DNA from: UBA5266 sp964610025
GTDB lineage: Bacteria; Bacteroidota; Bacteroidia; Bacteroidales; WCHB1-69
Assembly: GCA_964610025.1 (NCBI GenBank)
Contig: CAZSTX010000032.1
Span: 1 to 22,621 of the forward strand
Direction: 5' to 3'
Length of the DNA stretch: 22,621 bases
Position numbers and translations under genes: made by a program
Shown: positions 14,799 to 22,621 of the stretch, in pieces
How positions within the stretch are numbered: position 1 is the first letter of the stretch
Layout of the letters: every line of letters begins with the position of its first letter
The notes under the pieces: generated by a model
The model's database searches: none
Told to the model about the DNA's origin: nothing
What the model saw: the letters and a program-made list of their open reading frames with translations, nothing else

Positions 14799-16322
14799 TT
14801 AATAGTTTATTTTTAATAAATTACATATTTTATTTTCTATATTTTCGATAGCAATGCGTTCTTGTTGCATGCTGTCGCGATCTCGAAGAGTAACGGTATT
14901 ATCTTCTAAAGTTTGATTATCAACGGTAATACAATAAGGAGTGCCTATTGCATCTTGTCGGCGGTAGCGCCGACCTATTGCATCTTTTTCATCGTATTGA
15001 CATAGAAAATGTTGTTGTAATGATTTAAGTATTTCTCTTGCCTTTTCGGGCATGCCATCTTTTTTAATAAGTGGGAGGACAGCTATTTTAATTGGAGCCA
15101 ATATAGGTGGAATCTTTAATACTGTTCGTACACTATTATCTTTGAGTGTTTCTTCTGTATAAGAATGATTTAATATTGCCAAAAACATTCGATCTAAGCC
15201 TATAGAAGTTTCTACAACATATGGGATATAACTTTCATTGGTTTCGGGGTCGAAATAGTGTAGTTTTTTCCCTGAATAGTGTTGATGCGATTTTAAATCA
15301 AAATCGGTACGCGAATGAATGCCTTCTAATTCTTTAAATCCAAAAGAAAATTTGAACTCAATATCGGTTGCAGCATTGGCATAATGTGCTAATTTTTCAT
15401 GATCATGAAGTCGGTACATTTCTTTATTAATACCCAACGAAGTATGCCAGCGTAAACGTTCTTCTTTCCAATAGTTAAACCATTTTAACTCTTCTCCTGG
15501 ACGTACAAAAAACTGCATCTCCATTTGCTCAAATTCTTTCATTCGAAAAATAAATTGACGTGCAATAATCTCATTGCGAAATGCTTTCCCTATTTGTGCT
15601 ATTCCAAAAGGAATTTTCATCCGTGAAGTTTTTTGTACATTTAGAAAGTTTACAAAAATACCTTGTGCTGTTTCGGGACGAAGATAAATCAGGTCTGCAT
15701 CCTCGGCAACAGAACCCATTTGTGTAGAAAACATTAAATTAAATTGACGTATTTCAGTCCAATTTTTACTGCCAGAGACAGGACATGTTATCTCCAATTG
15801 CTCTATCAATGTTTTTAGCTTTTTCCAATCGCTATTTTCCATGCAATGGATAAAAGTATTACGAATTTCATCTTGTTTTTTTTGATATTTTAATACTTGT
15901 GGATTTGTTTGCTTAAACATTTGTTCATCGAAGTTTTCAAAACGTTTAGCTGCTTTTTCTACTTCTTTTGTGATTTTAGCTTCAATTTTTTGTAAATAAT
16001 CTTCTATCAAAACATCGGCACGATAGCGTTTTTTGCTGTCTTTATTGTCGATAAGAGGATCGTTAAAAGCGTCGACATGCCCAGAAGATTTCCATATAGT
16101 AGGATGCATAAAAATAGCAGTATCAATGCCTACAATGTTTTCATGCATTTGAACCATAGATTTCCACCAATAGTTTTTTATATTATTTTTAAGCTCACAA
16201 CCATAAGGACCGTAATCATAAACTGCACTTAATCCATCATAAATTTCGCTCGATGGAAATATAAATCCATATTCTTTTGTATGAGAGATAATTTTTTTGA
16301 ATAAATCTTCATTATTTGACAT
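14799..16322 (-). CDS. glyS: Glycyl-tRNA synthetase, alpha2 (eukaryote-like) type
   Basis: This 507-residue class II enzyme charges tRNA-Gly as a homodimer. It is the single-chain type, not the alpha2beta2 form. Visible motifs are YDYGPYGCELKNNI at 35-48, GHVDAF at 81-86, RPETAQGIFVNF at 215-226, FRNEI at 248-252, RMKEFEQMEMQFF at 260-272 and VVETSIGLDRMFLAI near 370, followed by the HGTP-type anticodon-binding domain over the last ~100 residues (APIKIAVLPL onward). Length fits Bacteroidota forms. The start is supported by a -7 box 29 bp upstream and by the family's N-terminal FKKIISHTKEYGFIFPSSEI. It heads the dfrA-DUF4468-clpS operon. Confidence 0.96.
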   Translation of the reverse strand: MSNNEDLFKKIISHTKEYGFIFPSSEIYDGLSAVYDYGPYGCELKNNIKNYWWKSMVQMHENIVGIDTAIFMHPTIWKSSGHVDAFNDPLIDNKDSKKRYRADVLIEDYLQKIEAKITKEVEKAAKRFENFDEQMFKQTNPQVLKYQKKQDEIRNTFIHCMENSDWKKLKTLIEQLEITCPVSGSKNWTEIRQFNLMFSTQMGSVAEDADLIYLRPETAQGIFVNFLNVQKTSRMKIPFGIAQIGKAFRNEIIARQFIFRMKEFEQMEMQFFVRPGEELKWFNYWKEERLRWHTSLGINKEMYRLHDHEKLAHYANAATDIEFKFSFGFKELEGIHSRTDFDLKSHQHYSGKKLHYFDPETNESYIPYVVETSIGLDRMFLAILNHSYTEETLKDNSVRTVLKIPPILAPIKIAVLPLIKKDGMPEKAREILKSLQQHFLCQYDEKDAIGRRYRRQDAIGTPYCITVDNQTLEDNTVTLRDRDSMQQERIAIENIENKICNLLKINY

Positions 16323-16350
16323 ATCATTATTTGATTTTTAATACGAAGTG

Positions 16351-16358
16351 CAAAGATA
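16351..16358 (-). promoter_or_regulatory. Bacteroidetes -7 box for the glyS operon
   Basis: The minus strand reads TATCTTTG, an exact TAnnTTTG match. A start near 16345 leaves a leader of about 22 nt. The 29-bp inverted repeat at 16375-16403 lies just upstream, covering about -30 to -58. Confidence 0.55.
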
Positions 16359-16374
16359 TAAAAAAGACAGTTAT

Positions 16375-16403
16375 CATTATTAACTTAATAAAAGTTAATA
16401 ATG
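16375..16403. repeat. Perfect 12-bp inverted repeat, 5-nt loop
   Basis: CATTATTAACTT and AAGTTAATAATG pair perfectly around AATAA. On the minus strand it lies 35 bp after the TPR gene stop and is followed after a few bases by CTGTCTTTTTT, so it may be an intrinsic terminator of the upstream operon. Its place directly above the glyS -7 box also allows an operator role. Confidence 0.6.
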
Positions 16404-16437
16404 AAAGTTGACATGTTTTTTTTATAAAATATTGATT

Positions 16438-18264
16438 TTATTGCAAGATATCGCCTCGTAATAAACGAAACCGATTACGAGCATCTATTACATAAATGCT
16501 TGAAGAATAATCTTTAATGAGTTTTAAATAAAGATCCATAGCAGTAAAAGGGTCTTTAAGATGTAGTTCATTAATAGTTGCTCTTAAAAACAATGCATCA
16601 TCGGCTAAAATATCATAAGGAAAAGCTGTTATTAGTTTGTCTAATAAGCTATCAGCTTTGTTATATTGTTGTTTTTTAATGGCTATTTCGGCTCTTTTAT
16701 AAAGAATATCATCTGTTAATGAATGATAAATAGTAACTTCACTAATACTATCAAGCATTAGTGAAGCATCATCTAAACGATTGTTTTCTAAAAGAAAACT
16801 TGCTTTTGCAAAATACATTAAAGCAAGGTTTAAACTGTCTTCGGTTTTATTATTAGAAATAAGTAAAGAAAGATACATTGCATCGTTAGCAATTAATTTA
16901 GAAGTAGCTGCTCGCAAGATATCTAATTGAGCTTCTGCCCAATCGAATTCTCCAAAATAAAATGATAGTTTAGCATTTTTAAATTTTGCCAAATGCCCGA
17001 TTGTGTCGTTTGAAAAATCTTTTTCTACTTGGGAATAAAGTAAGGTAGCCTCCCAGATATCTTTATTTAAAAGCAATAAGTCGCCTAAATCTAATTTTAA
17101 TAATGCTTTTTCTTTAGGAGGAATGTGTTGATTATATATAGCATTTTCTAATAATTGTTTTGCTGTGTTTGCTTCATTTTTATAGAGATATTTTAGTTGC
17201 ATCCATTCTCTAAATAATAAAAGGTTTACAGGTTGGAGCCGGTATTCATTAAAAAAATGTTGTAGGTTTTTATCTAATAGTTGTATGTCTTCCATTTTTT
17301 TTGGAAAACTATAAGTAATTTGTTGATACTTAGTGTGTAAAGAAGCTACTTTAGCAGTTTCATAAAAAGGATTGGTTTCCTTTTTTTCGTTAAGTATGTA
17401 GTTAAATCCTTCCAATGCAGTTACAAGGTCTTGATTTTCGGCAGAAATATTAGCTATCTCAAATACAGTATGTCCATCTTCACGATACCGCTTGTCAATA
17501 GCTATTGCTTGTCTTAATGCTGACGAAAAATCTTTTTCTTGCATTGCCATCCATAATAAAAGTGAAGAATAAACTTGAATATCAGGATTTTTATTTGAAT
17601 ATTTTAAAATATTATTTTTAATAATAGAACGTTTTGTTTGTTGTTGGTCGTTAATTAGCCAATTGAGTAATATTCCTTCTATAGTATTAAGTTCAGCTGG
17701 AATATTTCCAACATATATTAAAAGTTCGTCTATTGCTTTTTGATAATTATTGGTTGTTGCATATAGTTGGGCTAATTCAATAGCATAATCGAATGAGTTG
17801 TTGTTTTCTCTTGCTTGTAAATAAGTCTTAATAGCATAGTCTGTTAATTGATACTGTTGAAATGCTAAAGCTAATTCTTTGACAACAATAGAATTGAGAT
17901 TTTTTTGCGATAAACAATCTTCAAATTGTTTTCTTGCTTTTTTATTATCTCCTTGTAATTCGTAGATATGTCCTAAATCAATTTTATATTTTTGTATAGT
18001 TGGATAAAGGCGTATCTGTTTGTGAATTATTTTTTCTGCATTTTTAAAATCTTTGAGGACGGTAAGTGTTTCAAAATAGTAATTAAAATAATAAGCATCA
18101 GGACGTTTATCATATAGATTTTTGAATAACGTTACTGCTTTTTCATAGTCTTTATCTTTAAAATATTGGATAGCCAATTGCTCTTCATTAGATTGTGCAA
18201 TTGTTATTAAGCTAATAGTCAATAAAGACAATGAAATTAATATTTTTCGAAAATTATTCTTCAT
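16438..18264 (-). CDS. Secreted tetratricopeptide-repeat protein
   Basis: This 608-residue protein has a signal peptide (first ~24 residues, hydrophobic LISLSLLTISLITIA then Gln) and an all-helical body of degenerate TPR-like units. Examples are AIQYFKDKDYEKAVTLFKNLY, LGHIYELQGDNKKARKQFEDCL, and AIKKQQYNKADSLLDKLI near the end. The last part resembles the outer-membrane tetratricopeptide proteins of Bacteroidota that scaffold envelope complexes; I cannot assign a specific name. Its ATG lies inside the last codons of the glutaminyl-cyclase-like gene (11-bp overlap), so the two are translationally coupled and may work together in the periplasm. No enzyme motif is seen. Confidence 0.78.
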   Translation of the reverse strand: MKNNFRKILISLSLLTISLITIAQSNEEQLAIQYFKDKDYEKAVTLFKNLYDKRPDAYYFNYYFETLTVLKDFKNAEKIIHKQIRLYPTIQKYKIDLGHIYELQGDNKKARKQFEDCLSQKNLNSIVVKELALAFQQYQLTDYAIKTYLQARENNNSFDYAIELAQLYATTNNYQKAIDELLIYVGNIPAELNTIEGILLNWLINDQQQTKRSIIKNNILKYSNKNPDIQVYSSLLLWMAMQEKDFSSALRQAIAIDKRYREDGHTVFEIANISAENQDLVTALEGFNYILNEKKETNPFYETAKVASLHTKYQQITYSFPKKMEDIQLLDKNLQHFFNEYRLQPVNLLLFREWMQLKYLYKNEANTAKQLLENAIYNQHIPPKEKALLKLDLGDLLLLNKDIWEATLLYSQVEKDFSNDTIGHLAKFKNAKLSFYFGEFDWAEAQLDILRAATSKLIANDAMYLSLLISNNKTEDSLNLALMYFAKASFLLENNRLDDASLMLDSISEVTIYHSLTDDILYKRAEIAIKKQQYNKADSLLDKLITAFPYDILADDALFLRATINELHLKDPFTAMDLYLKLIKDYSSSIYVIDARNRFRLLRGDILQ

Positions 18265-19243
18265 TATAAATGGTTGCTAACGTAACTTTTCCTACAACTG
18301 TTAGTGTATTTTTTTCTATATTGTTTAAATTGTCATTCAACGTATGCCAATATTGATTAAATCCTGTATGAGTTGATGGATTGTATTCAATAATATCAAT
18401 CATAGGAATATTAGCAATTCTATTGATATATAAATGATCGTCTGTAATAGGTGGAGTTTCCATGTTTTTGAAATAAGCATCATAGCCCATTTGTTGGGCA
18501 ATATTCCAAACTTTAGATAAGATATCGGGAGCATAATAGCGAGAAGTTCCTTCGTGAGTGAAAATAGCATTTTTTCCTCCGACCATATCGAGCAATATTC
18601 CAAAGCGAGCATTGTAATCGGCTGTATGTGGATAATTAGCCCAATGTTGTGAGCCTAAACACCAAAATTCTCCATCATAATTTCTGTTATTATCTTGAGG
18701 GGGTCCGTAATCTTCTGTATCGAAGAAAATAATGTCAATTCCAATATCTGCTTTTTTTATACTTAGTTGTCGCGCTATTTCTAATAATACTCCTACGCCG
18801 CTTGCTCCATCATTGGCGCCATCAATGGGAGTGCGACGGTTGGCGGGATTGGGATCATGGTCGGCATAAGGACGAGAGTCCCAATGAGCTCCTAATAAAA
18901 TTCTTTTTTTTTGTTCAGGATTGAAAATTCCAATAATATTTTTTCCGTATAATAATGCGCCATCGTAGGCTTTTACAGAAAACTGTTGTACAATAACACT
19001 ATCGCTAAATCTTGTTATTTCATTGATGAGATAGTTCGCACAATGTTGGTGTGCTATACTATTAGGAACTCTTGGTCCGAATAATATTTGATTTTCAACA
19101 AAGCGATAAGCTGAATCGGCATTAAAAGAGGGAATGTATAGCGATTTTGATGTTTTTTCTACTTCATTTAGCGAAGGAGATTGACAGTTAGAGCTTATCA
19201 ATAGGAGAAATAAAAATAAATAATCTATTTTAAAGTTTTTCAT
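18254..19243 (-). CDS. M28-family glutaminyl-peptide cyclotransferase-like protein, probable lipoprotein
   Basis: This 329-residue protein has a hydrophobic N-terminus ending at Cys20 (LLLISSNC), a loose fit to a Bacteroidota lipobox. The catalytic domain has the M28/QC pattern: His120-Asp122 in LLGAHWDSRPYAD, Asp145 in DGANDGASG, Glu177-Asp178 in DTEDYG, Asp219 in LLDMVGG, Asp269-His270, and His300 in YWHTLND. The single Zn set Asp145, Asp178, His300 with acid Glu177 fits glutaminyl cyclases, which turn N-terminal Gln into pyroglutamate; exported proteins of these bacteria often begin with Gln after signal cleavage. An aminopeptidase remains possible. It starts 34 bp after the PatB-type gene and overlaps the TPR gene. 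Confidence 0.85.
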   Translation of the reverse strand: MKNFKIDYLFLFLLLISSNCQSPSLNEVEKTSKSLYIPSFNADSAYRFVENQILFGPRVPNSIAHQHCANYLINEITRFSDSVIVQQFSVKAYDGALLYGKNIIGIFNPEQKKRILLGAHWDSRPYADHDPNPANRRTPIDGANDGASGVGVLLEIARQLSIKKADIGIDIIFFDTEDYGPPQDNNRNYDGEFWCLGSQHWANYPHTADYNARFGILLDMVGGKNAIFTHEGTSRYYAPDILSKVWNIAQQMGYDAYFKNMETPPITDDHLYINRIANIPMIDIIEYNPSTHTGFNQYWHTLNDNLNNIEKNTLTVVGKVTLATIYNEE

Positions 19244-19277
19244 TGTTGTTAGTTTTAATAGTTATTTGATCATATAA

Positions 19278-20435
19278 TTATAAATTATTAAGCAATTTTA
19301 ATTGCTGCATAGCTGTTTCGAGTGTACAACGGGGGCAAGCAACATTCATCCTCATAAAGCCTTTGCCTACATTGCCAAATTCTATGCCATTATTCAATCC
19401 CAAATTTAGATATTGTACAAATATTTCTTGTAATTTTTCTGCCGAAGTTGTAATTTGACGGCAATCTAACCAAAGCAAATAAGTTGCCTCTGGACGTAAA
19501 ATATTAATTTTAGGAATATTATTTTTGCAAAAATCAATTACATAATCGATATTGGCTTGCAGGTATTTCATTAATTGTAAATACCAATCTTCTCCTTGAC
19601 CATAAGCAGTTTCTGTAGCTATAGTTCCAAACAAATTACCATATGCAATATGCAATCCATTGATAGAGGCGAGGTATTTTTCTCTCATTTCTTCGTCAGG
19701 AATAACAATAAATGAGGTAGCCATTCCTGCCAAATTAAATGTTTTACTAGGAGAAAAGCAAGCAATAACTTTATCTGTTAACGACAACATGCTTGTGTGT
19801 TGATGTGGATAGAATATTACATCGCTATGGATTTCATCAGAAATGATAGTGATATTATTTTTCTCACATATTTCAATGAGTTGTTCGAGTTCTTCTTTTT
19901 TCCAAGCGCGTCCTACGGGATTATGTGGATTACACAAGATAATCATTGATGTGTGGGGATCTATTTTAGAAAGCAAATCTTCATAATTCATAATATATTG
20001 ATTTGAATTACAAATTAATGGATTTTCTAAAATTAATCGTTGATGACTGTTTATTGCATCGAAAAAAGGAGGATAAACAGGTGGTTGAATAATAATTTTA
20101 TCATTAGGTTGCGAAAATGTTAGTATTGAAATGTTAAGTGCCGGAACAACTCCTGGAGAAAAGCATATCCATTCTTTTTTAATTTCAATCCCATGTCGTT
20201 GATAGAACCAATGAATAAAATTGGAGAAAAACTGCTCCCCAAAATAAGAATAACCATAAATAGGATGATTGGCTCGTTTTTTTACTGCATCTATAATGAA
20301 ATCGGGGATGGCAATGTCCATATCGGCAATCCACATAGGCAGTACATCCGAATTGTTGAAAATTGTTTCTCTACAATCATATTTTAAGCAGTTAGTGTTT
20401 TTTCTTTCAACAAGGGTATCAAAATTATATTTCAT
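19278..20435 (-). CDS. patB: PLP-dependent C-S lyase / aminotransferase, MalY/PatB family
   Basis: This 385-residue fold-type I PLP enzyme has the PatB/MalY layout. It splits cystathionine or other cysteine S-conjugates to a thiol, pyruvate and ammonia. Visible features are MWIADMD at 34-40, the Asn-Pro motif CNPHNPVGR at 168-176, SDEIHSDVIF at 199-208 with the pyridine-N-binding Asp200, the PLP lysine Lys231 in SPSKTFNLAG, and the late RMNVACPR with the carboxylate-binding Arg. Length fits the family (about 390). Its ATG lies 3 bp after the ctpA stop, so it is the second gene of that operon. Which sulfur compound it acts on cannot be read, and a plain aminotransferase is less likely. Confidence 0.88.
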   Translation of the reverse strand: MKYNFDTLVERKNTNCLKYDCRETIFNNSDVLPMWIADMDIAIPDFIIDAVKKRANHPIYGYSYFGEQFFSNFIHWFYQRHGIEIKKEWICFSPGVVPALNISILTFSQPNDKIIIQPPVYPPFFDAINSHQRLILENPLICNSNQYIMNYEDLLSKIDPHTSMIILCNPHNPVGRAWKKEELEQLIEICEKNNITIISDEIHSDVIFYPHQHTSMLSLTDKVIACFSPSKTFNLAGMATSFIVIPDEEMREKYLASINGLHIAYGNLFGTIATETAYGQGEDWYLQLMKYLQANIDYVIDFCKNNIPKINILRPEATYLLWLDCRQITTSAEKLQEIFVQYLNLGLNNGIEFGNVGKGFMRMNVACPRCTLETAMQQLKLLNNL

Positions 20436-20438
20436 ATT

Positions 20439-22235
20439 TTAGTGTTTAACATTCATTTTTTTAAATAAAGAAATGTCTTTGATGGTTTCGAGTGCTTTTA
20501 AATAGGTTTTATCGTCTTCTAACCAAATTTTGGACGATTTGTTGGAGTCGTAAAGATTACGTGCTATTAATGTTTTTATTTGTTTTTTTATTTGTTTTTT
20601 TGTATCGAAAGATTCTTGCTGTTTGTTGTATTTATCTAGTTCGACTTCAATATATTGTTCTAACATTTTTTGATATTGATTGCTGCTTTTTACTTCATCT
20701 AATGAATAATAAATTGTATTTAAAGAGTCGTTGTATTGCTTCGAAAAATTATTAAGATAATTCGTAAAATTAAATATAAAAGTGTCTTTAACATTTTCCG
20801 ATTCTGCAAATTTATAAAAATCTTTTAATAAAATATCGTCAACATCAAATTGATCATAAAACACTTCAAAAGTTGGATAAGTGTTTAACAAATGTTGTTT
20901 GTTTTGCTCTAAATAAGCCATAACATATTGATTAAATATGTTATGACGGAATAATTGCCAATAGTAATCACTTACTTTTATGGTATCCATTGGAATAAAA
21001 ATATCGGGCATAATACCTCCACCGCCATAAACTATGCGTCCGTTGGTAGTAGTATATTTTAACGAATCGGGGAAATGAATGCTATCAGCATGTGTTAACT
21101 CTCCTGCATTGTATCTGTTAATCAAATCTTTATTGTAATCTTCTATTTTTTCGTAAGGTTTTTGAATACATCTTCCGCTAGGAATATAATAACGTGAAGT
21201 AGTTAGTCTGATTTGAGAACTGTCGTTGAGCATGGTTGGGGTTTGCACTAAGCCTTTTCCAAAAGAACGTCTTCCTATAATAATACCTCTGTCCCAATCT
21301 TGTACCGCTCCTGAAACAATTTCGGAAGCTGAGGCAGAATATTCATCTATTATAATTACTAATCGCCCTTTTTCAAAAATACCTTTTGACCTTGTATTGT
21401 AATTTACTCTGTTGTTGTTTTGATTGTTTTGTGTATAAACTACCAAATTATTTGGTTCAATAAATTCATCAACAATATCGATAGCTGCCGATAAAAAACC
21501 ACCTGTATTACCTCTTAAATCAAAAATAAGAGATTGCATTCCTTGTGCTTTTAATGCTTGCATAGCACTTATAAATTCTTCTTTAGTAGTTTGTGCAAAA
21601 CGGTCTAATTTAATATAAGCTATTTCTTTGTCAACCATAAAATATGCTTCAATAGAATTAATAGGAATTTTATCTCTAATAATATTAAATACCAATGGAT
21701 TTGGCTCTTTTCCTCTTTTAATATGTACTTTTACTTTTGTCCCTTTAACACCTCTCAGCTTGGTATAAACCCAAGCATTGGTGCATATTTCTCCAACAGC
21801 AACCGAATCGTCTATTTGAATAATTTTATCGCCTATCATAATTCCTACTTTTTCTGAAGGGCCTCCTTTGATTGGTTGAACAACTACAATGGTATCTTTT
21901 ATAATTTGAAATTGTACTCCTATTCCTTCAAAATTACCTTGTAAAGGTTCATTGCTACGAACAACATCTTCTTTTGGTATATAAGTAGAATGTGGGTCAA
22001 GATCTTTTAACATTTCTATAATGCCTTTTTCTACATTTTTTTTAAAATCTACTTTATCGACATAAAAATAGTTTAAAAATTGTAAAAACCGATTCATTTT
22101 TTGTTGATGTATGTTATAGTCATCGGTTTCATTAGTATAAATAATATTCTGTTGAGCATATAGCGAAAAATTTATTTCAGAAAATAAAATAGTTAAACTA
22201 ATAACTAAGAATAGAAAAATTTTATTTTTATACAT
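20439..22235 (-). CDS. ctpA: C-terminal processing peptidase, S41 family, with PDZ domain
   Basis: This 598-residue exported serine protease has a signal peptide (hydrophobic to about residue 26, ending YAQ), a PDZ domain at about 100-180 (NFEGIGVQFQI, GGPSEKVGIMIGDKIIQID) and the S41 core. The catalytic Ser302 in EYSASASEIV and Lys327 in RRSFGKGLVQ are 25 residues apart, as in Prc/CtpA; LRGNTGG precedes them. The C-terminal ~180 residues are Lys/Asp/Asn-rich and helical and extend past the usual core, as in many Bacteroidota forms. Relatives trim the C-termini of periplasmic proteins. It heads an operon with patB, QC-like and TPR genes. A -7 box and a 10-bp stem lie in its leader. Confidence 0.92.
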   Translation of the reverse strand: MYKNKIFLFLVISLTILFSEINFSLYAQQNIIYTNETDDYNIHQQKMNRFLQFLNYFYVDKVDFKKNVEKGIIEMLKDLDPHSTYIPKEDVVRSNEPLQGNFEGIGVQFQIIKDTIVVVQPIKGGPSEKVGIMIGDKIIQIDDSVAVGEICTNAWVYTKLRGVKGTKVKVHIKRGKEPNPLVFNIIRDKIPINSIEAYFMVDKEIAYIKLDRFAQTTKEEFISAMQALKAQGMQSLIFDLRGNTGGFLSAAIDIVDEFIEPNNLVVYTQNNQNNNRVNYNTRSKGIFEKGRLVIIIDEYSASASEIVSGAVQDWDRGIIIGRRSFGKGLVQTPTMLNDSSQIRLTTSRYYIPSGRCIQKPYEKIEDYNKDLINRYNAGELTHADSIHFPDSLKYTTTNGRIVYGGGGIMPDIFIPMDTIKVSDYYWQLFRHNIFNQYVMAYLEQNKQHLLNTYPTFEVFYDQFDVDDILLKDFYKFAESENVKDTFIFNFTNYLNNFSKQYNDSLNTIYYSLDEVKSSNQYQKMLEQYIEVELDKYNKQQESFDTKKQIKKQIKTLIARNLYDSNKSSKIWLEDDKTYLKALETIKDISLFKKMNVKH

Positions 22236-22270
22236 TGTAATTTATTTAAATAATAGATTGATTTTTAAGA

Positions 22271-22294
22271 AATTACCTTTAATGAAAGGTAATT
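22271..22294. repeat. Perfect 10-bp inverted repeat in the ctpA leader
   Basis: AATTACCTTT and AAAGGTAATT pair perfectly around AATG. The predicted transcript start near 22303 puts the stem 10-30 nt into the ctpA mRNA leader. It could be an operator or an RNA stem stabilising the 5' end; nothing further is seen. Confidence 0.55.
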
Positions 22295-22308
22295 ATAATT
22301 TTAAGTTA

Positions 22309-22316
22309 CAAAGGTA
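22309..22316 (-). promoter_or_regulatory. Bacteroidetes -7 box for the ctpA operon
   Basis: The minus strand reads TACCTTTG, an exact TAnnTTTG match. The leader would be about 68 nt, containing the stem at 22271-22294. Confidence 0.5.
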
Positions 22317-22380
22317 TATTAAAATTATAGATAAATGATAATTATGAATAAAAAAGGGAATTATTTTTTATTAAATTTTG

Positions 22381-22462
22381 TGCGGATGAAGGGACTCGAA
22401 CCCCCACGCCTCTCGGCACCAGATCCTAAGTCTGGCGCGGCTACCAATTACGCCACATCCGC
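22381..22462 (-). tRNA. tRNA-Leu (anticodon UAG)
   Basis: The acceptor arms GCGGATG and CATCCGC pair perfectly, with discriminator A at 22381. The anticodon stem CCAGA/TCTGG encloses a CTTAGGA loop, giving UAG, which reads CUA and related Leu codons. A long variable arm (GCCGAGAGGC) marks a class II tRNA, and the TpsiC arm reads GGTTCGAGTCC. CCA is not encoded; the next bases after the discriminator are CAA. It is oriented like the ctpA operon, about 145 bp upstream of it. Confidence 0.97.
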
Positions 22463-22473
22463 TTGAGGAAATG

Positions 22474-22481
22474 CAAAAGTA
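22474..22481 (-). promoter_or_regulatory. Bacteroidetes -7 box for tRNA-Leu
   Basis: The minus strand reads TACTTTTG, an exact TAnnTTTG match, ending 11 bp above the first tRNA base. That would give a 5' leader of about 5 nt. Confidence 0.5.
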
Positions 22482-22621
22482 CTATTTTTTTTATAATAAA
22501 AGTTCTTCTCATTCAATAAAAACCAAAATTTTATCAGTTCAACTAATTCTTTCATATTGTAGCACTTAAATATGTATTGATTTGTGATAGACTATTAATG
22601 CATTCTGTGTTTAATAGTGTT

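Noticed and set aside
18400..18612. 70-codon minus-strand frame
   Set aside because: It is out of frame inside the QC-like gene, which has all metal ligands in its own frame.
20193..20755. Short + strand frames opposite patB and ctpA
   Set aside because: They are antisense to genes with complete active sites and show low-complexity or Phe/Leu-rich shadow composition.
22448..22555. 35-codon minus-strand frame running into the tRNA gene
   Set aside because: It ends inside the tRNA-Leu sequence, spans the tRNA promoter box, and has no recognisable family.
1..22621. Mobile element, prophage, CRISPR array or integration into the tRNA gene
   Set aside because: No transposase, integrase, regular spaced repeats or duplicated tRNA end were found by reading both strands; the only tRNA has no att-like copy in the window.

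Overview
The window is AT-rich (by eye about 30% G+C) and looks like the chromosome of a Bacteroidota member, probably Bacteroidales. Seven start regions carry the TAnnTTTG -7 element of that phylum, Shine-Dalgarno motifs are absent with A-rich leaders in their place, and the gene content fits (a DUF4468 protein, a ketosynthase/chain-length-factor pair, an alpha2-type GlyRS of about 507 residues, a long MetK). No transposase, phage gene, CRISPR array or integration site was seen; nearly everything is intact and housekeeping-like.

Layout. Region 1 (1-2788, + strand) is the 3' end of a biosynthetic operon: acyl carrier protein (cut by the window edge), ketosynthase, catalytically dead ketosynthase-like chain-length factor, and a small ArnE-like four-helix membrane protein, with 2-3 bp gaps or short overlaps. 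This pattern is typical of aryl-polyene/flexirubin or related type II fatty-acid/polyketide clusters; the diagnostic genes would lie left of the window. Region 2 (2781-5176, - strand) holds a YfcE-type phosphoesterase, a 431-bp gap without a convincing gene, and a PepD-type dipeptidase. Region 3 (5177-10567, + strand) holds metK, whose leader carries a candidate SAM-II-like riboswitch, a terminator-like hairpin, and two tandem paralogous long-chain acyl-CoA synthetases. Region 4 (10595-13369, - strand) holds a YqhD-type alcohol dehydrogenase and a second PepD. Region 5 (13432-16322, - strand) is a compact glyS-dfrA-DUF4468-clpS operon. Region 6 (16438-22235, - strand) is an envelope/processing operon: CtpA-type S41 protease, PatB/MalY-type C-S lyase, glutaminyl-cyclase-like M28 protein and a large TPR protein. 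A tRNA-Leu(UAG) gene on the - strand closes the window.

How the parts relate. Translational coupling is strong within regions 1, 5 and 6, so those genes are probably co-expressed. Region 1 would build and possibly move a polyene-type lipid to the envelope. The FadD pair activates fatty acids, the two PepD enzymes finish peptide breakdown, and ClpS feeds N-degron substrates to ClpA/ClpC-type proteases. The most interesting non-coding signal is the metK leader at 5322-5390. The most interesting coding signal is the ACP-KS-CLF-transporter module at the left edge.
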